The position numbers and the translations under genes are program-made. This document shows, in pieces, positions 17,246 through 26,852 of a stretch of 60,494 bases of DNA. The stretch covers positions 1 to 60,494 of the forward strand of contig NZ_BDBP01000066.1 of the NCBI RefSeq assembly GCF_001613045.1. Reading direction: 5' to 3'. Source of the stretch: Nocardia lijiangensis NBRC 108240. Lineage in GTDB: Bacteria; Actinomycetota; Actinomycetes; Mycobacteriales; Mycobacteriaceae. Below the pieces are notes generated by a model, which made no database searches, was not told where the DNA came from, and saw nothing but the letters and a program-made list of their open reading frames with translations. Positions within the stretch are counted from its first letter, which is position 1; the number at the start of each line of letters is the position of its first letter.

Positions 17246-17425
17246 ATGACGACCCGATCGACGCGGGGCTCGCGCTCGCCCCGTGCGATTGCCGTGCAAT
17301 ATGTCGCGGCGCTGGTCGCGCTGATGGCGACGGCCGTCTTCAGCTACCTACTCCTGAATTCGCCGCAGCCGACGGGCACCGCGGAAGTTCCGCACCCGAG
17401 CGTCACCCAGCACTCGTCGCGCTGA
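17246..17425 (+). CDS. Small single-pass membrane protein
   Basis: A 59-residue protein. The start at 17246 is supported by CAGGAGCAGGA just upstream (GGAG about nine bases before the ATG). A basic, Ser/Arg-rich N-terminus (TTRSTRGSRSPR) precedes one hydrophobic segment (IAVQYVAALVALMATAVFSY) of about 24 residues, and a short polar tail, so it is probably a type II or tail-out membrane peptide. No family is recognised. It ends eight bases before the candidate operator of the next TetR gene and is otherwise isolated. Confidence 0.55.
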   Translation: MTTRSTRGSRSPRAIAVQYVAALVALMATAVFSYLLLNSPQPTGTAEVPHPSVTQHSSR

Positions 17426-17432
17426 ACATAAC

Positions 17433-17462
17433 TAGACCGGTCGTCATAGCTCGAGGTACCGT
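17433..17462 (+). promoter_or_regulatory. Candidate TetR operator and leaderless promoter
   Basis: TAGACCGGTC (17433-17442) contains the palindrome GACCGGTC and closely matches the core of the LmrA/YxaF box of Bacillus (TAGANYGGTCTA, recalled from the literature). TACCGT (17457-17462) lies exactly six bases before the GTG of the TetR gene and is the probable -10, so the operator would sit between -35 and -10. Confidence 0.55.
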
Positions 17463-17468
17463 GACCTC

Positions 17469-18032
17469 GTGTCCCCACGAACCGACTCGCGGCAGCGCTT
17501 CCTCGATGCTGCCGCCGACCTCTTCCACACCAAGGGCTATCACGCCACTGGCCTGAACCAACTGGTCAGCGCGGGCGGCGCCCCGAAGGGCTCGCTGTAC
17601 TTCCACTTCCCCGGCGGCAAAGAGCAGCTCGCGGCCGAGGCGCTGACCCAGTCCAGCGCGCAGCTGCGCGACACCTTGCGCGCGATACTCGCCGGCGGCG
17701 AAACGGACGCGGTGTTCGACGCCCTGGCCCAGAATCTGCTGGACTCCGATTTCCAGCGCGGCTGCCCGCTCGCGACGGTCGCGCTGGACGCGGCCGCCGA
17801 GAGCGAGCCGATCCGGCAGGCCTGCGTCGCCGGATTCGACTCGTGGCGGGAAGCGATCGACGAGTTCCTGCGAGACAAGGGCGTCGACGAGGAGCGCGCC
17901 GCGCAGCTCTCGGTCGTCGCGCTGACCATGCTCGAGGGCGGGCTGATGCTCGCCAAGACCCAGCGCGACGTCGCCCCGCTGCGCACCGTCGCCGACCACC
18001 TCCGCACCACCCTCGAACGGGAGCTGTCCTGA
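17469..18032 (+). CDS. TetR family regulator of LmrA/YxaF-like type
   Basis: A 187-residue protein. The HTH is SRQRFLDAAADLFHTKGYH then LNQLVSAGGAPKGSLYFHFP and GGKEQLAAEAL, a form with the Gly-Lys-Glu-Gln-Leu ending typical of LmrA/YxaF-like repressors; the C-terminal domain with DFQRGCPLATVALDAAAES also fits (Cys within RGCP). The GTG start is leaderless by its -10 spacing. The stop overlaps the ATG of the MBL hydrolase gene (TGATG), so repressor and enzyme form an operon, probably autoregulated by the LmrA-like box at 17433. Confidence 0.88.
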   Translation: MSPRTDSRQRFLDAAADLFHTKGYHATGLNQLVSAGGAPKGSLYFHFPGGKEQLAAEALTQSSAQLRDTLRAILAGGETDAVFDALAQNLLDSDFQRGCPLATVALDAAAESEPIRQACVAGFDSWREAIDEFLRDKGVDEERAAQLSVVALTMLEGGLMLAKTQRDVAPLRTVADHLRTTLERELS

Positions 18033-18865
18033 TGCGCATCCACCACCTCGACTGCGGCACCATGCGCCCCTTCGGCGGAAAACTGCTCGACGGCGCGCCC
18101 GGCCTGCTGCGCCGGGCCGAAATGGTCTGCCACTGCCTGCTTCTCGAACTCGACGACCGGCTCGTCCTGATCGAGACCGGAATGGGCGAGCAGAGCGTGC
18201 TCCGCCCGAACGAATGGCTCGGCCGTCGCTTCGTCAACCTCACCCGCCCGGTCTTCGACCTGGAGCGCACCGCGGTGCGGCAGGTGGAGGCGCTGGGATT
18301 CCGCCGCGAGGACGTGCGCGACATCGTGCTCACCCACCTCGACCTGGATCACGCGGGCGGCCTCGCCGATTTCCCGCACGCCACCGTGCACGTCTACGAC
18401 GAAGAGCTGCGCGCCTTCCGTGGCGCGCACACCGCACAGGAGCGATTCCGTTACCGCGCGGCACAATTCGAGCACGGACCGAAATGGCACTCCTACACCG
18501 ATCACGGCGAGCAGTGGTTCGGCTTCGAGGCCGTGCGCGACCTGGCCGGGCTGCCGCCGAGCCTGCTGCTCGTGCCGCTGGCGGGGCACACCCGAGGCCA
18601 CGCGGGCATCGCCGTCGACACCGGCGACGGCTGGCTGCTCGCCGCGGGCGACTCGTATTTCCATCCCGGCCAACTGGATCTCGCGCATCCGCACCAGCCG
18701 CTCGGCGTCACCCTGTTCGAGCGGAGCGTCGAGACCCTCGGCGGACCGCGGCGCGAGAACCAGCAGCGCCTGCGCGATCTGCTCCGCGAGCACGGCGCGC
18801 GGGTACGAATCTTCTCCGCGCACAACGCCGCCGAGCTGCGCGCCTTCCAGGGCGTGCCCGCCTGA
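18032..18865 (+). CDS. MBL-fold metallo-hydrolase
   Basis: A 277-residue metallo-beta-lactamase-fold enzyme resembling the AHL-lactonase-like group. The metal motif reads THLDLDHAGG, i.e. HxDxDH in place of the usual HxHxDH; later ligands are seen in LAGHTRGHAGI and AAGDSYFHPG (Asp), and in SAHNAAE (His). The second metal-ligand change is common in a subset of actinobacterial proteins but could alter metal content. Co-transcribed with the upstream TetR gene through a one-base overlap, so its substrate or product probably includes that repressor's ligand. The substrate is unknown; lactones or xenobiotic esters are possible. Confidence 0.85.
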   Translation: MRIHHLDCGTMRPFGGKLLDGAPGLLRRAEMVCHCLLLELDDRLVLIETGMGEQSVLRPNEWLGRRFVNLTRPVFDLERTAVRQVEALGFRREDVRDIVLTHLDLDHAGGLADFPHATVHVYDEELRAFRGAHTAQERFRYRAAQFEHGPKWHSYTDHGEQWFGFEAVRDLAGLPPSLLLVPLAGHTRGHAGIAVDTGDGWLLAAGDSYFHPGQLDLAHPHQPLGVTLFERSVETLGGPRRENQQRLRDLLREHGARVRIFSAHNAAELRAFQGVPA

Positions 18866-18875
18866 GCCGAAACCC

Positions 18876-18921
18876 TTGACCGCGCACGCCTTCTCGCTTA
18901 ACTTACAAAATGTCAGTTAAG
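18876..18921 (+). promoter_or_regulatory. Promoter overlapped by a 25-bp palindrome
   Basis: TTGACC (18876-18881), 17 bases, TAACTT (18899-18904) make a good sigma-A-type promoter. A 25-bp near-palindrome, CTTAACTTACA-AAA-TGTCAGTTAAG (18897-18921, ten of eleven arm positions paired), covers the -10 and the transcription start. This is a strong operator candidate for the TetR protein encoded by the second gene of the operon. Confidence 0.7.
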
Positions 18922-18936
18922 GGAGAGGGTGCGGCC

Positions 18937-20298
18937 ATGGACGATCCGCGGCGCTATGTGGTCATCGGCGGAGGACTGGCGGGGCTCGCGTCCGCGGTCT
19001 GGCTTGCCGAGGCAGGGAAACAGGTCACGCTCCTGGAGCGCCGCGGACGGCTGGGCGGGCGCACCCACGCCATGCGGGTCGAGGCCGTCGACGATCCGCC
19101 CGACAACGGCCAGCACGTGATCGCCAGCGGCTACGAGCACCTGTTCCGCTACCTCACCAGCGTCGGCACCCGCGAATTCGTCGCCTTCCCGCACCGGGCC
19201 ACGCTCCGCTGGCCGGACGGGCGCGCGGCGAGCATGTCCACCAAGGGATTCGGGGCGCTGCGCACGTTCACGGGCGCGCATCCCGACGCGAGCGCCCTGG
19301 ATCGGCTGCGCGCGGCCACGGCCACCCTGCGCCTCGGGTGGCAATGCCTGCGCCAGCCTGCCGATCTGGCCGATCTCACCACCGACCAGTGGTTCCAGCG
19401 GATCGGCATGCCCGCCACTGCCCGTGAGGCACTGTGGGATTGGCTAGCGCTCGGCATCGCCGCCGAGCCCGTGCAGCGGGAATCGGCGAAGGTGTTCGCC
19501 GACGTGCTGGCGACCGGCATCCGGCTCGGCGTCCGGCACCGGCGCCCGGTCACCATCGGCTATCCGACGACCGACCTCGACACGCTGTATGTCACCGGGG
19601 CCCAACGGGTTTTCCAGCGGCACGGGGTGGAGGTCAGGCATCGCGCCGTGGCACGGCGCATCCACATCGAAGACGGCAAGGTGACCGGCATCGCGCTGGC
19701 CGACGGCTCGGTGCTGCCCGCCGACGCGGTGGTCTGCGCGGTGCCCAACTCCTCGATTGCGGGTCTGCTCGACGACCTGCCCGAGCACGCCGAAATCTAC
19801 GCCGCGGCAGACAAACTCGGCCACACCCCGATCGTGAGCACCAACCTCTACCTGGACCGCCCGCTGGGCACCACGGCCGAATTCGAGGCGCTGATCGGCG
19901 GCACCGGCATCATCGACGAAGTTTTCGATCGCCAGCTGATGACCGGGCGCAGCACCGACAAGGCCTGGCTGTACTGCCTCACCACGAGCGGCGCCTACGA
20001 GCAGATCCACAAGACCAACGACGAGATCGTCGCCGAACAACTCGACCTGCTGCGCCGCTACTACCCGGCGGCGGCCTCGGCCCGAGTCGTGCAGGCCCAC
20101 GTGGTGCGCATGCCGAAAGCGACCTTCTCCCAAGTGCTCGGCACCCACGGGCTGCGACCGGGCCAGCGCACCTCGGTGCCCACCCTGGTGCTGGCGGGCG
20201 ACTGGACCGCCACCGACTGGTCGGCGACCATGGAGAGCGCGGCGCAGAGCGCAGCCAAGGCGGTGGACCTGCTGCTTGCGCTACCGTCTGTGCCGTGA
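18937..20298 (+). CDS. FAD-dependent amine oxidase/desaturase-like protein related to HpnE
   Basis: A 453-residue flavoprotein. The FAD motif GGGLAGLASAVWLAEAGK is at about residues 11-28 with ERRGRLGGRT after it. DNGQHVIASGYEHLFRYL and the C-terminal LVLAGDWTATDWSATMESAA match hydroxysqualene dehydroxylase (HpnE) and carotenoid-desaturase relatives. HpnE removes the hydroxyl of hydroxysqualene in hopanoid biosynthesis, but no HpnC, HpnD or cyclase gene is nearby, so another isoprenoid substrate is possible. GGGAGAGG lies upstream of the ATG at 18937; an ATG at 18910 lies inside the operator palindrome and is rejected. The GTGA overlap with the next TetR gene links them. Confidence 0.78.
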   Translation: MDDPRRYVVIGGGLAGLASAVWLAEAGKQVTLLERRGRLGGRTHAMRVEAVDDPPDNGQHVIASGYEHLFRYLTSVGTREFVAFPHRATLRWPDGRAASMSTKGFGALRTFTGAHPDASALDRLRAATATLRLGWQCLRQPADLADLTTDQWFQRIGMPATAREALWDWLALGIAAEPVQRESAKVFADVLATGIRLGVRHRRPVTIGYPTTDLDTLYVTGAQRVFQRHGVEVRHRAVARRIHIEDGKVTGIALADGSVLPADAVVCAVPNSSIAGLLDDLPEHAEIYAAADKLGHTPIVSTNLYLDRPLGTTAEFEALIGGTGIIDEVFDRQLMTGRSTDKAWLYCLTTSGAYEQIHKTNDEIVAEQLDLLRRYYPAAASARVVQAHVVRMPKATFSQVLGTHGLRPGQRTSVPTLVLAGDWTATDWSATMESAAQSAAKAVDLLLALPSVP

Positions 20299-20924
20299 CC
20301 ACGGAGCAAGCCTCCCGCGCGCCCAAGCGGCGCATGTCCGCCGCCGACAGGCGCACCCAGCTTCTGGACGTGGCCCGCGACATCGTCGCCGCCGAGGGAT
20401 TCGGCGCGGTCGGCATCGAGCGCGTCGCCCGCACCGCCGACGTCGCCCGAGCCTTGGTCTACCAGCAGTTCACCGATCTATCCGGCCTGATGTCCGCGCT
20501 GCTCGACCGGGAGACCGCGATCGCCATGGCCGGTGTGCGCAGCGTGGACTGGGTGGGCACCGCCGACGACGTCGACCAGGTCGGCCGCGGTGTGCTCGCC
20601 TACCTGCACGCCGCGCCGACCAGCTGGCGCATCATGCTCAGTCCGCCCGACGGCGGCCCGCCCGAGCTGCGCGACCGGCTCGAGACCGGTCGCACCTACG
20701 CGCGGGCCATCGGCGCGCGACACCTGTCCCGCTACGCCGGGGTCACCATCGATCCGAACGGCGCGACGGAACGGATCATGCTCGCCGCCATCGAGGAACT
20801 GGCCCGCCTGCATCTGACCGACCCGGCGACCTATCCGGACGAACTCGTGCTGCGCTACCTGCGCTCGCTGGTGGACTGGGCGGTCGGCGTCGAGGCGCCT
20901 TCCTCTGCGCTCGGCCGATCCTGA
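20295..20924 (+). CDS. TetR/AcrR family transcriptional regulator
   Basis: A 209-residue protein. The HTH is RRTQLLDVARDIVAAEGF, VGIERVARTADVARALVYQQF, TDLSGLMSALLD, and the rest is a typical all-helical ligand domain (MLAAIEELARLHL). The start is the GTG inside a GTGA overlap with the HpnE-like gene, so the regulator is translated with the enzyme and is likely to repress its own operon through the palindrome at 18897-18921. It is convergent with glpD, three bases apart. Confidence 0.88.
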   Translation: MTTEQASRAPKRRMSAADRRTQLLDVARDIVAAEGFGAVGIERVARTADVARALVYQQFTDLSGLMSALLDRETAIAMAGVRSVDWVGTADDVDQVGRGVLAYLHAAPTSWRIMLSPPDGGPPELRDRLETGRTYARAIGARHLSRYAGVTIDPNGATERIMLAAIEELARLHLTDPATYPDELVLRYLRSLVDWAVGVEAPSSALGRS

Positions 20925-20926
20925 GT

Positions 20927-22660
20927 TCAGCCGTCGGTGGGTACCGGCTCCAAGATCTGCGGGCGCGGCTCGGGGGCGGCGGCCCGCAGGGCATCGGCCG
21001 AGGCGTCGTCGGGCTGGGTCTGGGAACGGATCTCGGCCTCGACCCTGGCCTGGTAGGTCCTGATCTCGCGATCGATCTCGGCCTCGTCCCAGCCGAGCAC
21101 CGGCGCAACGAGCCGGGCCACCTGTTCGGCGCAGTGCGCGCCCCGGTGCGAGTACTCGATGGAGATCCTGGTGCGGCGGGCCAGAATGTCGTCCAGGTGC
21201 AGCGCGCCCTCGGCCGCCGCCGCGTACACCGCCTCCACCTGGAGGTACGAGGGCGCCTCGGTGATCGGCTGCAACAGTTCCGGCTTACCGGCGGCCATCG
21301 CCATCACCTCGTCGATGAGCGACCCGTAGCGATCGAGCAGATGCTTGACACGGTACGGGTGCACGCCGTACGCCTCGGCCAGCTGCACGGTCTGATTGAC
21401 CAGCGCGAAATAGCCGTCCGCGCCGAGCAGCGGCACCTTCTCGGTGATCGACGGCGAGACCCGGGCCGGAATGTCTTGCGCCGCTTCGTTCACCGCGTCG
21501 TAGGCCATCACCCGGTAGGTGGTGTACTTGCCGCCCGCGATGGCGACCAGTCCCGGCGCGATCCTGGCGACGGCGTGCTCCCTGGAGAGCTTGGAGGTCG
21601 AATCGCTCTCGCCCGCGAGCAGCGGACGCAGACCCGCGTAGACGCCGGTGATGTCGTCGCTCGTGAGCGGGGTGACGAGCACCTGGTTCACCCGATCGAG
21701 CAGGTAGTCGATGTCGGCCTTGGTGGCGGCCGGGTGCGCCAGGTCCAGATTCCAGTCGGTGTCGGTCGTGCCGATGATCCAGAACGCGCCCCACGGGATG
21801 ACGAACAACACCGAGGTGGCCGTGCGCAGGATGATCGCGGTGTCGCTGACGATCCGGTCGCGCGGCACCACGACGTGCACGCCCTTGGAGGCGCGCACGT
21901 GGAACCGGCCGCGGTTGTGCGAGAGCGCCTGGACCTCGTCGGTCCACACGCCGGTCGCGTTGATCACCACGTGTCCACGCGCCTCGCCCGAACGCCCGTC
22001 CTCGGTGTCGCGGAACCGCACGCCGACGATCCGATCCGATTCCCGCAGGAACCCGACGACCTGGGTGGAGGTGCGAATGACCGCGCCGTAGTGCGCGGCC
22101 GTGCGTGCCACCATCATGGTGTGGCGGGCGTCGTCGACGACCGTGTCGTAGTAGCCGACGCCGCCGATCAGCGAATCGCGCCGCAGGCCAGGCGCCAGCC
22201 GCAGCGCCCCCGCCCGCGTCAGGTGCCGCTGTCCGGGAACGGATTTCGCGCCGCCCATGGTGTCGTAGAGCACCAGCCCCGACGCGACGTACGGCCGCTC
22301 CCACACGCGGCGGGTCAGCGGGTAGAGGAAACGCAGCGGCTTCACCAGGTGCGGCGCCAAGGTGGCCAGCGACAGCTCGCGCTCCCGCAGCGCCTCCCGC
22401 ACCAGCCCGATTTCCAGCTGCTCGAGATACCGCAGCCCGCCGTGGAACATCTTCGACGACCGGCTCGAGGTGCCCGAGGCGAGATCCCGCGCCTCTACCA
22501 GCGCGACCGAGAGACCACGGGTCGCCGCGTCGAGCGCGATGCCCGCGCCGACGACGCCACCGCCGATGACGATCACGTCGAAATGTTCCTTGCCCAACCG
22601 CTGCCAGGCCGTATGGCGCTGTTCCGGGCCGAGGAACTGCGATTCCGGTTTCATGGTCAT
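20927..22660 (-). CDS. glpD: Aerobic glycerol-3-phosphate dehydrogenase
   Basis: A 577-residue FAD-dependent dehydrogenase that oxidises sn-glycerol 3-phosphate to dihydroxyacetone phosphate and feeds electrons to the respiratory chain. The FAD motif IGGGVVGAGIALDAATRG lies at about residues 33-50. TSSRSSKMFHGGLRYLE, GYYDTVVDDARHTMMVARTA, SKGVHVVVPRD and AIAGGKYTTYRVMA are family signatures. The start is supported by GGAGGAG seven bases upstream. It is divergent from glpK across 225 bases, so the pair forms the glycerol utilisation locus; it corresponds in position to glpD2 of M. tuberculosis. Peripheral membrane location is expected. Confidence 0.95.
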   Translation of the reverse strand: MTMKPESQFLGPEQRHTAWQRLGKEHFDVIVIGGGVVGAGIALDAATRGLSVALVEARDLASGTSSRSSKMFHGGLRYLEQLEIGLVREALRERELSLATLAPHLVKPLRFLYPLTRRVWERPYVASGLVLYDTMGGAKSVPGQRHLTRAGALRLAPGLRRDSLIGGVGYYDTVVDDARHTMMVARTAAHYGAVIRTSTQVVGFLRESDRIVGVRFRDTEDGRSGEARGHVVINATGVWTDEVQALSHNRGRFHVRASKGVHVVVPRDRIVSDTAIILRTATSVLFVIPWGAFWIIGTTDTDWNLDLAHPAATKADIDYLLDRVNQVLVTPLTSDDITGVYAGLRPLLAGESDSTSKLSREHAVARIAPGLVAIAGGKYTTYRVMAYDAVNEAAQDIPARVSPSITEKVPLLGADGYFALVNQTVQLAEAYGVHPYRVKHLLDRYGSLIDEVMAMAAGKPELLQPITEAPSYLQVEAVYAAAAEGALHLDDILARRTRISIEYSHRGAHCAEQVARLVAPVLGWDEAEIDREIRTYQARVEAEIRSQTQPDDASADALRAAAPEPRPQILEPVPTDG

Positions 22661-22885
22661 GCTCGACTCCTCCAGCCGACGCGCCTGCGTCGGACGTTTG
22701 GGTCTTCACGGGCACCGTTCGAGCTGTTCAGGTACAGGCTATGCGAATCGCCACGCCGAGCGCCGGTCGGTGCGGCTCCGTGTGTCGTTCAGAACTACTC
22801 GCCGGTAACCAGCTCAGCCTAACCGGCGCGGGCGGCCCGCCGCGATGTGATACCGAGCGCGCGGGTCGTTTAGTAACCTGCTGCC
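22661..22885. promoter_or_regulatory. glpD/glpK divergent promoter region
   Basis: Near glpD is a perfect hairpin CCGACGC-GCCT-GCGTCGG (22676-22693), 15 bases upstream of the glpD start, in its leader or operator. Near glpK, TAACCT (22874-22879) lies exactly six bases before the ATG, so glpK is probably read from a leaderless transcript. No clear GlpR-type repeat was identified. Confidence 0.5.
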
Positions 22886-24385
<1,500 letters not shown>

Positions 24386-24391
24386 CGCGGG

Positions 24392-25570
24392 CTACTCGGC
24401 GTGCGCCGCGGCCAGCCGGTCGACGGCCTCCTCGAGCACCGCCGCGTCGGAGGTGGTGAAGCACATGCGCATCGAGTGGCGGTAGCCATTCTCGACGGCG
24501 AACGCGGCGCCCGGCACGTAGGCGACGCCCGCGTCCAGGGCCCGTGGCAGCAACTGCTGGGTGTCGGTGCCGTCGGTGAAGTCGGCCCAGACGAACATCC
24601 CGCCCGCGGCGTCGGTGCAGACGACGCGGTCGCCGAAGCGGATGCGCACGGCCTGCACCAGGGCCTTGGCCCGCTCGCCGTAGACGCCGCGGACGTGGTC
24701 CACGTGGGTGGTGAGCCAGTCCCGGTCTGCCAACAGCTCGGCTGCGATCTGCTGGGTGAGCGCCGAACCGCACAGATCCGCACCCTGTTTCAGCAGTTCC
24801 ACCGCCCGGCACACCGCGTCGGGGGCGACCATCCAGCCGACCCGCAGGCTCGGCGACAGGATCTTGGAGGCGCTGGAAAGACGAATCACGTTGGGCGAGT
24901 ATGTCGCCACCGGTTCCGGGGCAGGCCGGTCGAACCAGAGTTCGCCGTACGGGTCGTCCTCGATCACCCAGAACCCTTGTGCCTCGGCGAGTTCGGCGAG
25001 TTCGCGGCGCCGCGCGGGGCTCATGGTCACCCCGCCCGGATTGTGGAAGTTGCTCACCGTGTGCACCACCGCGGGCCGCTCGCCACGCGCGAGCAGCTCG
25101 CGCAGCACGTCGACGCGCATGCCCTCCCCGTCCAGCGGGACCGCGACGATGCGCGCTCCGGCGGCGCGGAAGACCTGGAGCGCTCCGACGTAAGCCGGAT
25201 CCTCGACGACCACCAGGGCGCCGGGATCGAGCAGTACCTCGGCCAGCAACGACAGCGCCTGCTGCGACCCGTGCGTCACGAACACCTCGGCGACCGGCAC
25301 CCGGCGCCCGAGGCGGCCGGACTCGCGCTCGGCGAGCACGTCACGCAGCGGCGCCCAGCCGGGCGATTCGGTGTACTGGAGGCAGCCGGGGCCGCGCAGC
25401 GCCGCCTCGGCCGCGGTCGCGATGCGCTCGCGGGGCATCAGCTCCGCGTCCGGCAGGCCGCCCGCGAGGCTGATCACCTCGGCCCGGGTGGTCAGCTCGA
25501 GCAGGTCACGAATCGCCGAACTCTTCAGGCCGCCGAGCTTCGCGGCCAGCGGTGGAACAGTCGGCGACAT
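24392..25570 (-). CDS. PLP-dependent class I/II aminotransferase
   Basis: A 392-residue aminotransferase-I fold protein without an N-terminal GntR domain. PLP lysine in SASKILSPSLRVGWMVAP, the aromatic cofactor-stacking region VTHGSQQALSLLAE, the Asn-Pro segment SNFHNPGGVTMS, Asp in IEDDPYGELWFD, and the substrate Arg in MRMCFTTS are all present. It resembles 2-aminoadipate/LysN-like and valine-pyruvate-type enzymes. The ATG at 25570 is preceded by GGGAGG. The gene lies downstream of the two envelope protein genes on the same strand with 91 bases between them. The physiological substrate is not predictable. Confidence 0.85.
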   Translation of the reverse strand: MSPTVPPLAAKLGGLKSSAIRDLLELTTRAEVISLAGGLPDAELMPRERIATAAEAALRGPGCLQYTESPGWAPLRDVLAERESGRLGRRVPVAEVFVTHGSQQALSLLAEVLLDPGALVVVEDPAYVGALQVFRAAGARIVAVPLDGEGMRVDVLRELLARGERPAVVHTVSNFHNPGGVTMSPARRRELAELAEAQGFWVIEDDPYGELWFDRPAPEPVATYSPNVIRLSSASKILSPSLRVGWMVAPDAVCRAVELLKQGADLCGSALTQQIAAELLADRDWLTTHVDHVRGVYGERAKALVQAVRIRFGDRVVCTDAAGGMFVWADFTDGTDTQQLLPRALDAGVAYVPGAAFAVENGYRHSMRMCFTTSDAAVLEEAVDRLAAAHAE

Positions 25571-25643
25571 GGAAACCTCCCAGGGGAACGCCACGGTACG
25601 CGATACCCCACTGTGTCACACCGTTACCAGAGTGTGAAATTCA

Positions 25644-25662
25644 ATTCTCAGAATATGAGAAT
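25644..25662. promoter_or_regulatory. Inverted repeat between envelope gene and aminotransferase gene
   Basis: ATTCTCA (25644-25650) and TGAGAAT (25656-25662) are perfectly complementary around a 5-base loop. The repeat lies at the 3' end of the envelope gene and 74 bases upstream of the aminotransferase start. It may be an operator; the stem is too AT-rich and short for a strong terminator. Confidence 0.4.
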
Positions 25663-26780
25663 CAGGGCCGCTCCTTGATGGACGAGACCAGAGTCTTGCC
25701 GTCCTTCTGCACCGTGGTCACGGTCTGCTTGTAGACGATCGAGGAGCCGTCGGGACGATGCTCCCGCAGGTCCACCTCGTAGGTGCCCGGCCCGACCTCG
25801 AACATCCACAGGCAGTGCGTCGTCCCCTTCGGGATGTGGTCGTTGATGGCCTTCTGGATGATCTCGCCGGTCGAGATGTTCTCCGCGTCCGGCGCGACGA
25901 ACGTGCGCACCCGCTCACCACTGCGCTCGACGTAGAACGCGTACTGGAAGCCGAGGATGGCGTCCGGGCCGCTGTCGGTGCTGCCCGCGCCGTTGCCGCG
26001 GGTCATGTTGCCGTCGCGCGCGGGCGGGCATCCTCCCGCGGCGCTGGTCACGGGCGGCGGCGCTGCGGTCGTGCCTTCGTCGCCACCACCACCGTTGACC
26101 GCGACGATGGTCACGACGAGACCGATCAGCACGGCGAGCGCGGCCGCGACGCCCAGCACGATCCAGCGGGTGTTGCCGCCGCCGGAGCGGCTGGAGGACG
26201 CCGCCACCGGCGCAGTCGGCGCGAGCCGCTTGGCGATCGGATCGTCGGCCCAGGACAGCCCCGAGTCGGACTTGCGCGGCTCCGACGGCGGCTTGGGCAC
26301 CTCGCCGGATTCGCTCGCGCTGTTCCACCAGCGTTCGGGCGCACCGCCGGTCGGCGCGGTGGTGTTCGGCGCTGTGGCGCTCGGTGCGGGAGTACTCGCT
26401 GTGGTGTGCCGGACGGTCTGATCGTTGGACACGTCCCGCTCGAAGTCGGCGGCGGGCGCCGGACGAGACGGCGGTGCGGGCGGGGTGTCCGGGTAGACCG
26501 TGGCGTCGGGCGCCCGATACTGCGGCGGCGTCGCCGGGACGGGCGGCGCCTCGGCGGCGGGCCGCCAGCCCACGTTCGGATGGTCGCCCGCGGGCTCGGG
26601 CCACTGCGCTCCGGTCTCGCCCAGCTGCGGACCATCGAACTCGCTCAGCGGCGGACCGAAGCCGCCGCCCACCGACGGGCCGAAATCTGCAGTCGGCGGG
26701 CCGAAATCGCTCAGCGGCGGACCGAACTGCGACCCGGGCCGGTCGGCTTCGTTGTCCTTCGCGTCATTCTCGGAGGCCAC
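25662..26780 (-). CDS. Membrane-anchored protein with Pro-rich cytoplasmic part and extracellular domain
   Basis: A 372-residue protein with three parts. Residues 1-200 are hydrophilic, with several FGPPLSDF/FGPPTADF-type repeats near the N-terminus followed by Pro/Ala/Thr-rich sequence. A single membrane segment (TRWIVLGVAAALAVLIGLVV) lies near residue 210. The last 150 residues form an extracellular domain (YAFYVERSGERVRTFV, then IPKGTTHCLWMFEVGPG) as seen in Nocardia and mycobacterial envelope proteins of unknown function (DUF8176-like, tentative). The GTG at 26780 has AAAGGA six bases upstream; a TTG at 26786 is possible. No catalytic motif was found. Confidence 0.75.
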   Translation of the reverse strand: MASENDAKDNEADRPGSQFGPPLSDFGPPTADFGPSVGGGFGPPLSEFDGPQLGETGAQWPEPAGDHPNVGWRPAAEAPPVPATPPQYRAPDATVYPDTPPAPPSRPAPAADFERDVSNDQTVRHTTASTPAPSATAPNTTAPTGGAPERWWNSASESGEVPKPPSEPRKSDSGLSWADDPIAKRLAPTAPVAASSSRSGGGNTRWIVLGVAAALAVLIGLVVTIVAVNGGGGDEGTTAAPPPVTSAAGGCPPARDGNMTRGNGAGSTDSGPDAILGFQYAFYVERSGERVRTFVAPDAENISTGEIIQKAINDHIPKGTTHCLWMFEVGPGTYEVDLREHRPDGSSIVYKQTVTTVQKDGKTLVSSIKERP

Positions 26781-26852
26781 ACCCAATCCTTTCCCCAGAA
26801 CACACGTGTGGGGCGGTCGAAAACGACCGCCCCACCCGTTGAACAGCTCGTG

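Noticed and set aside
18910..18936. ATG at 18910 as start of the HpnE-like gene
   Set aside because: It lies inside the operator palindrome and would add MSVKGEGAA without ribosome-binding support; GGGAGAGG precedes the ATG at 18937 instead.
22661..22885. GlpR or CRP-type operator in the glpD-glpK region
   Set aside because: Only a hairpin near glpD was convincing; TGTGA-like strings occur once without a matching half-site.
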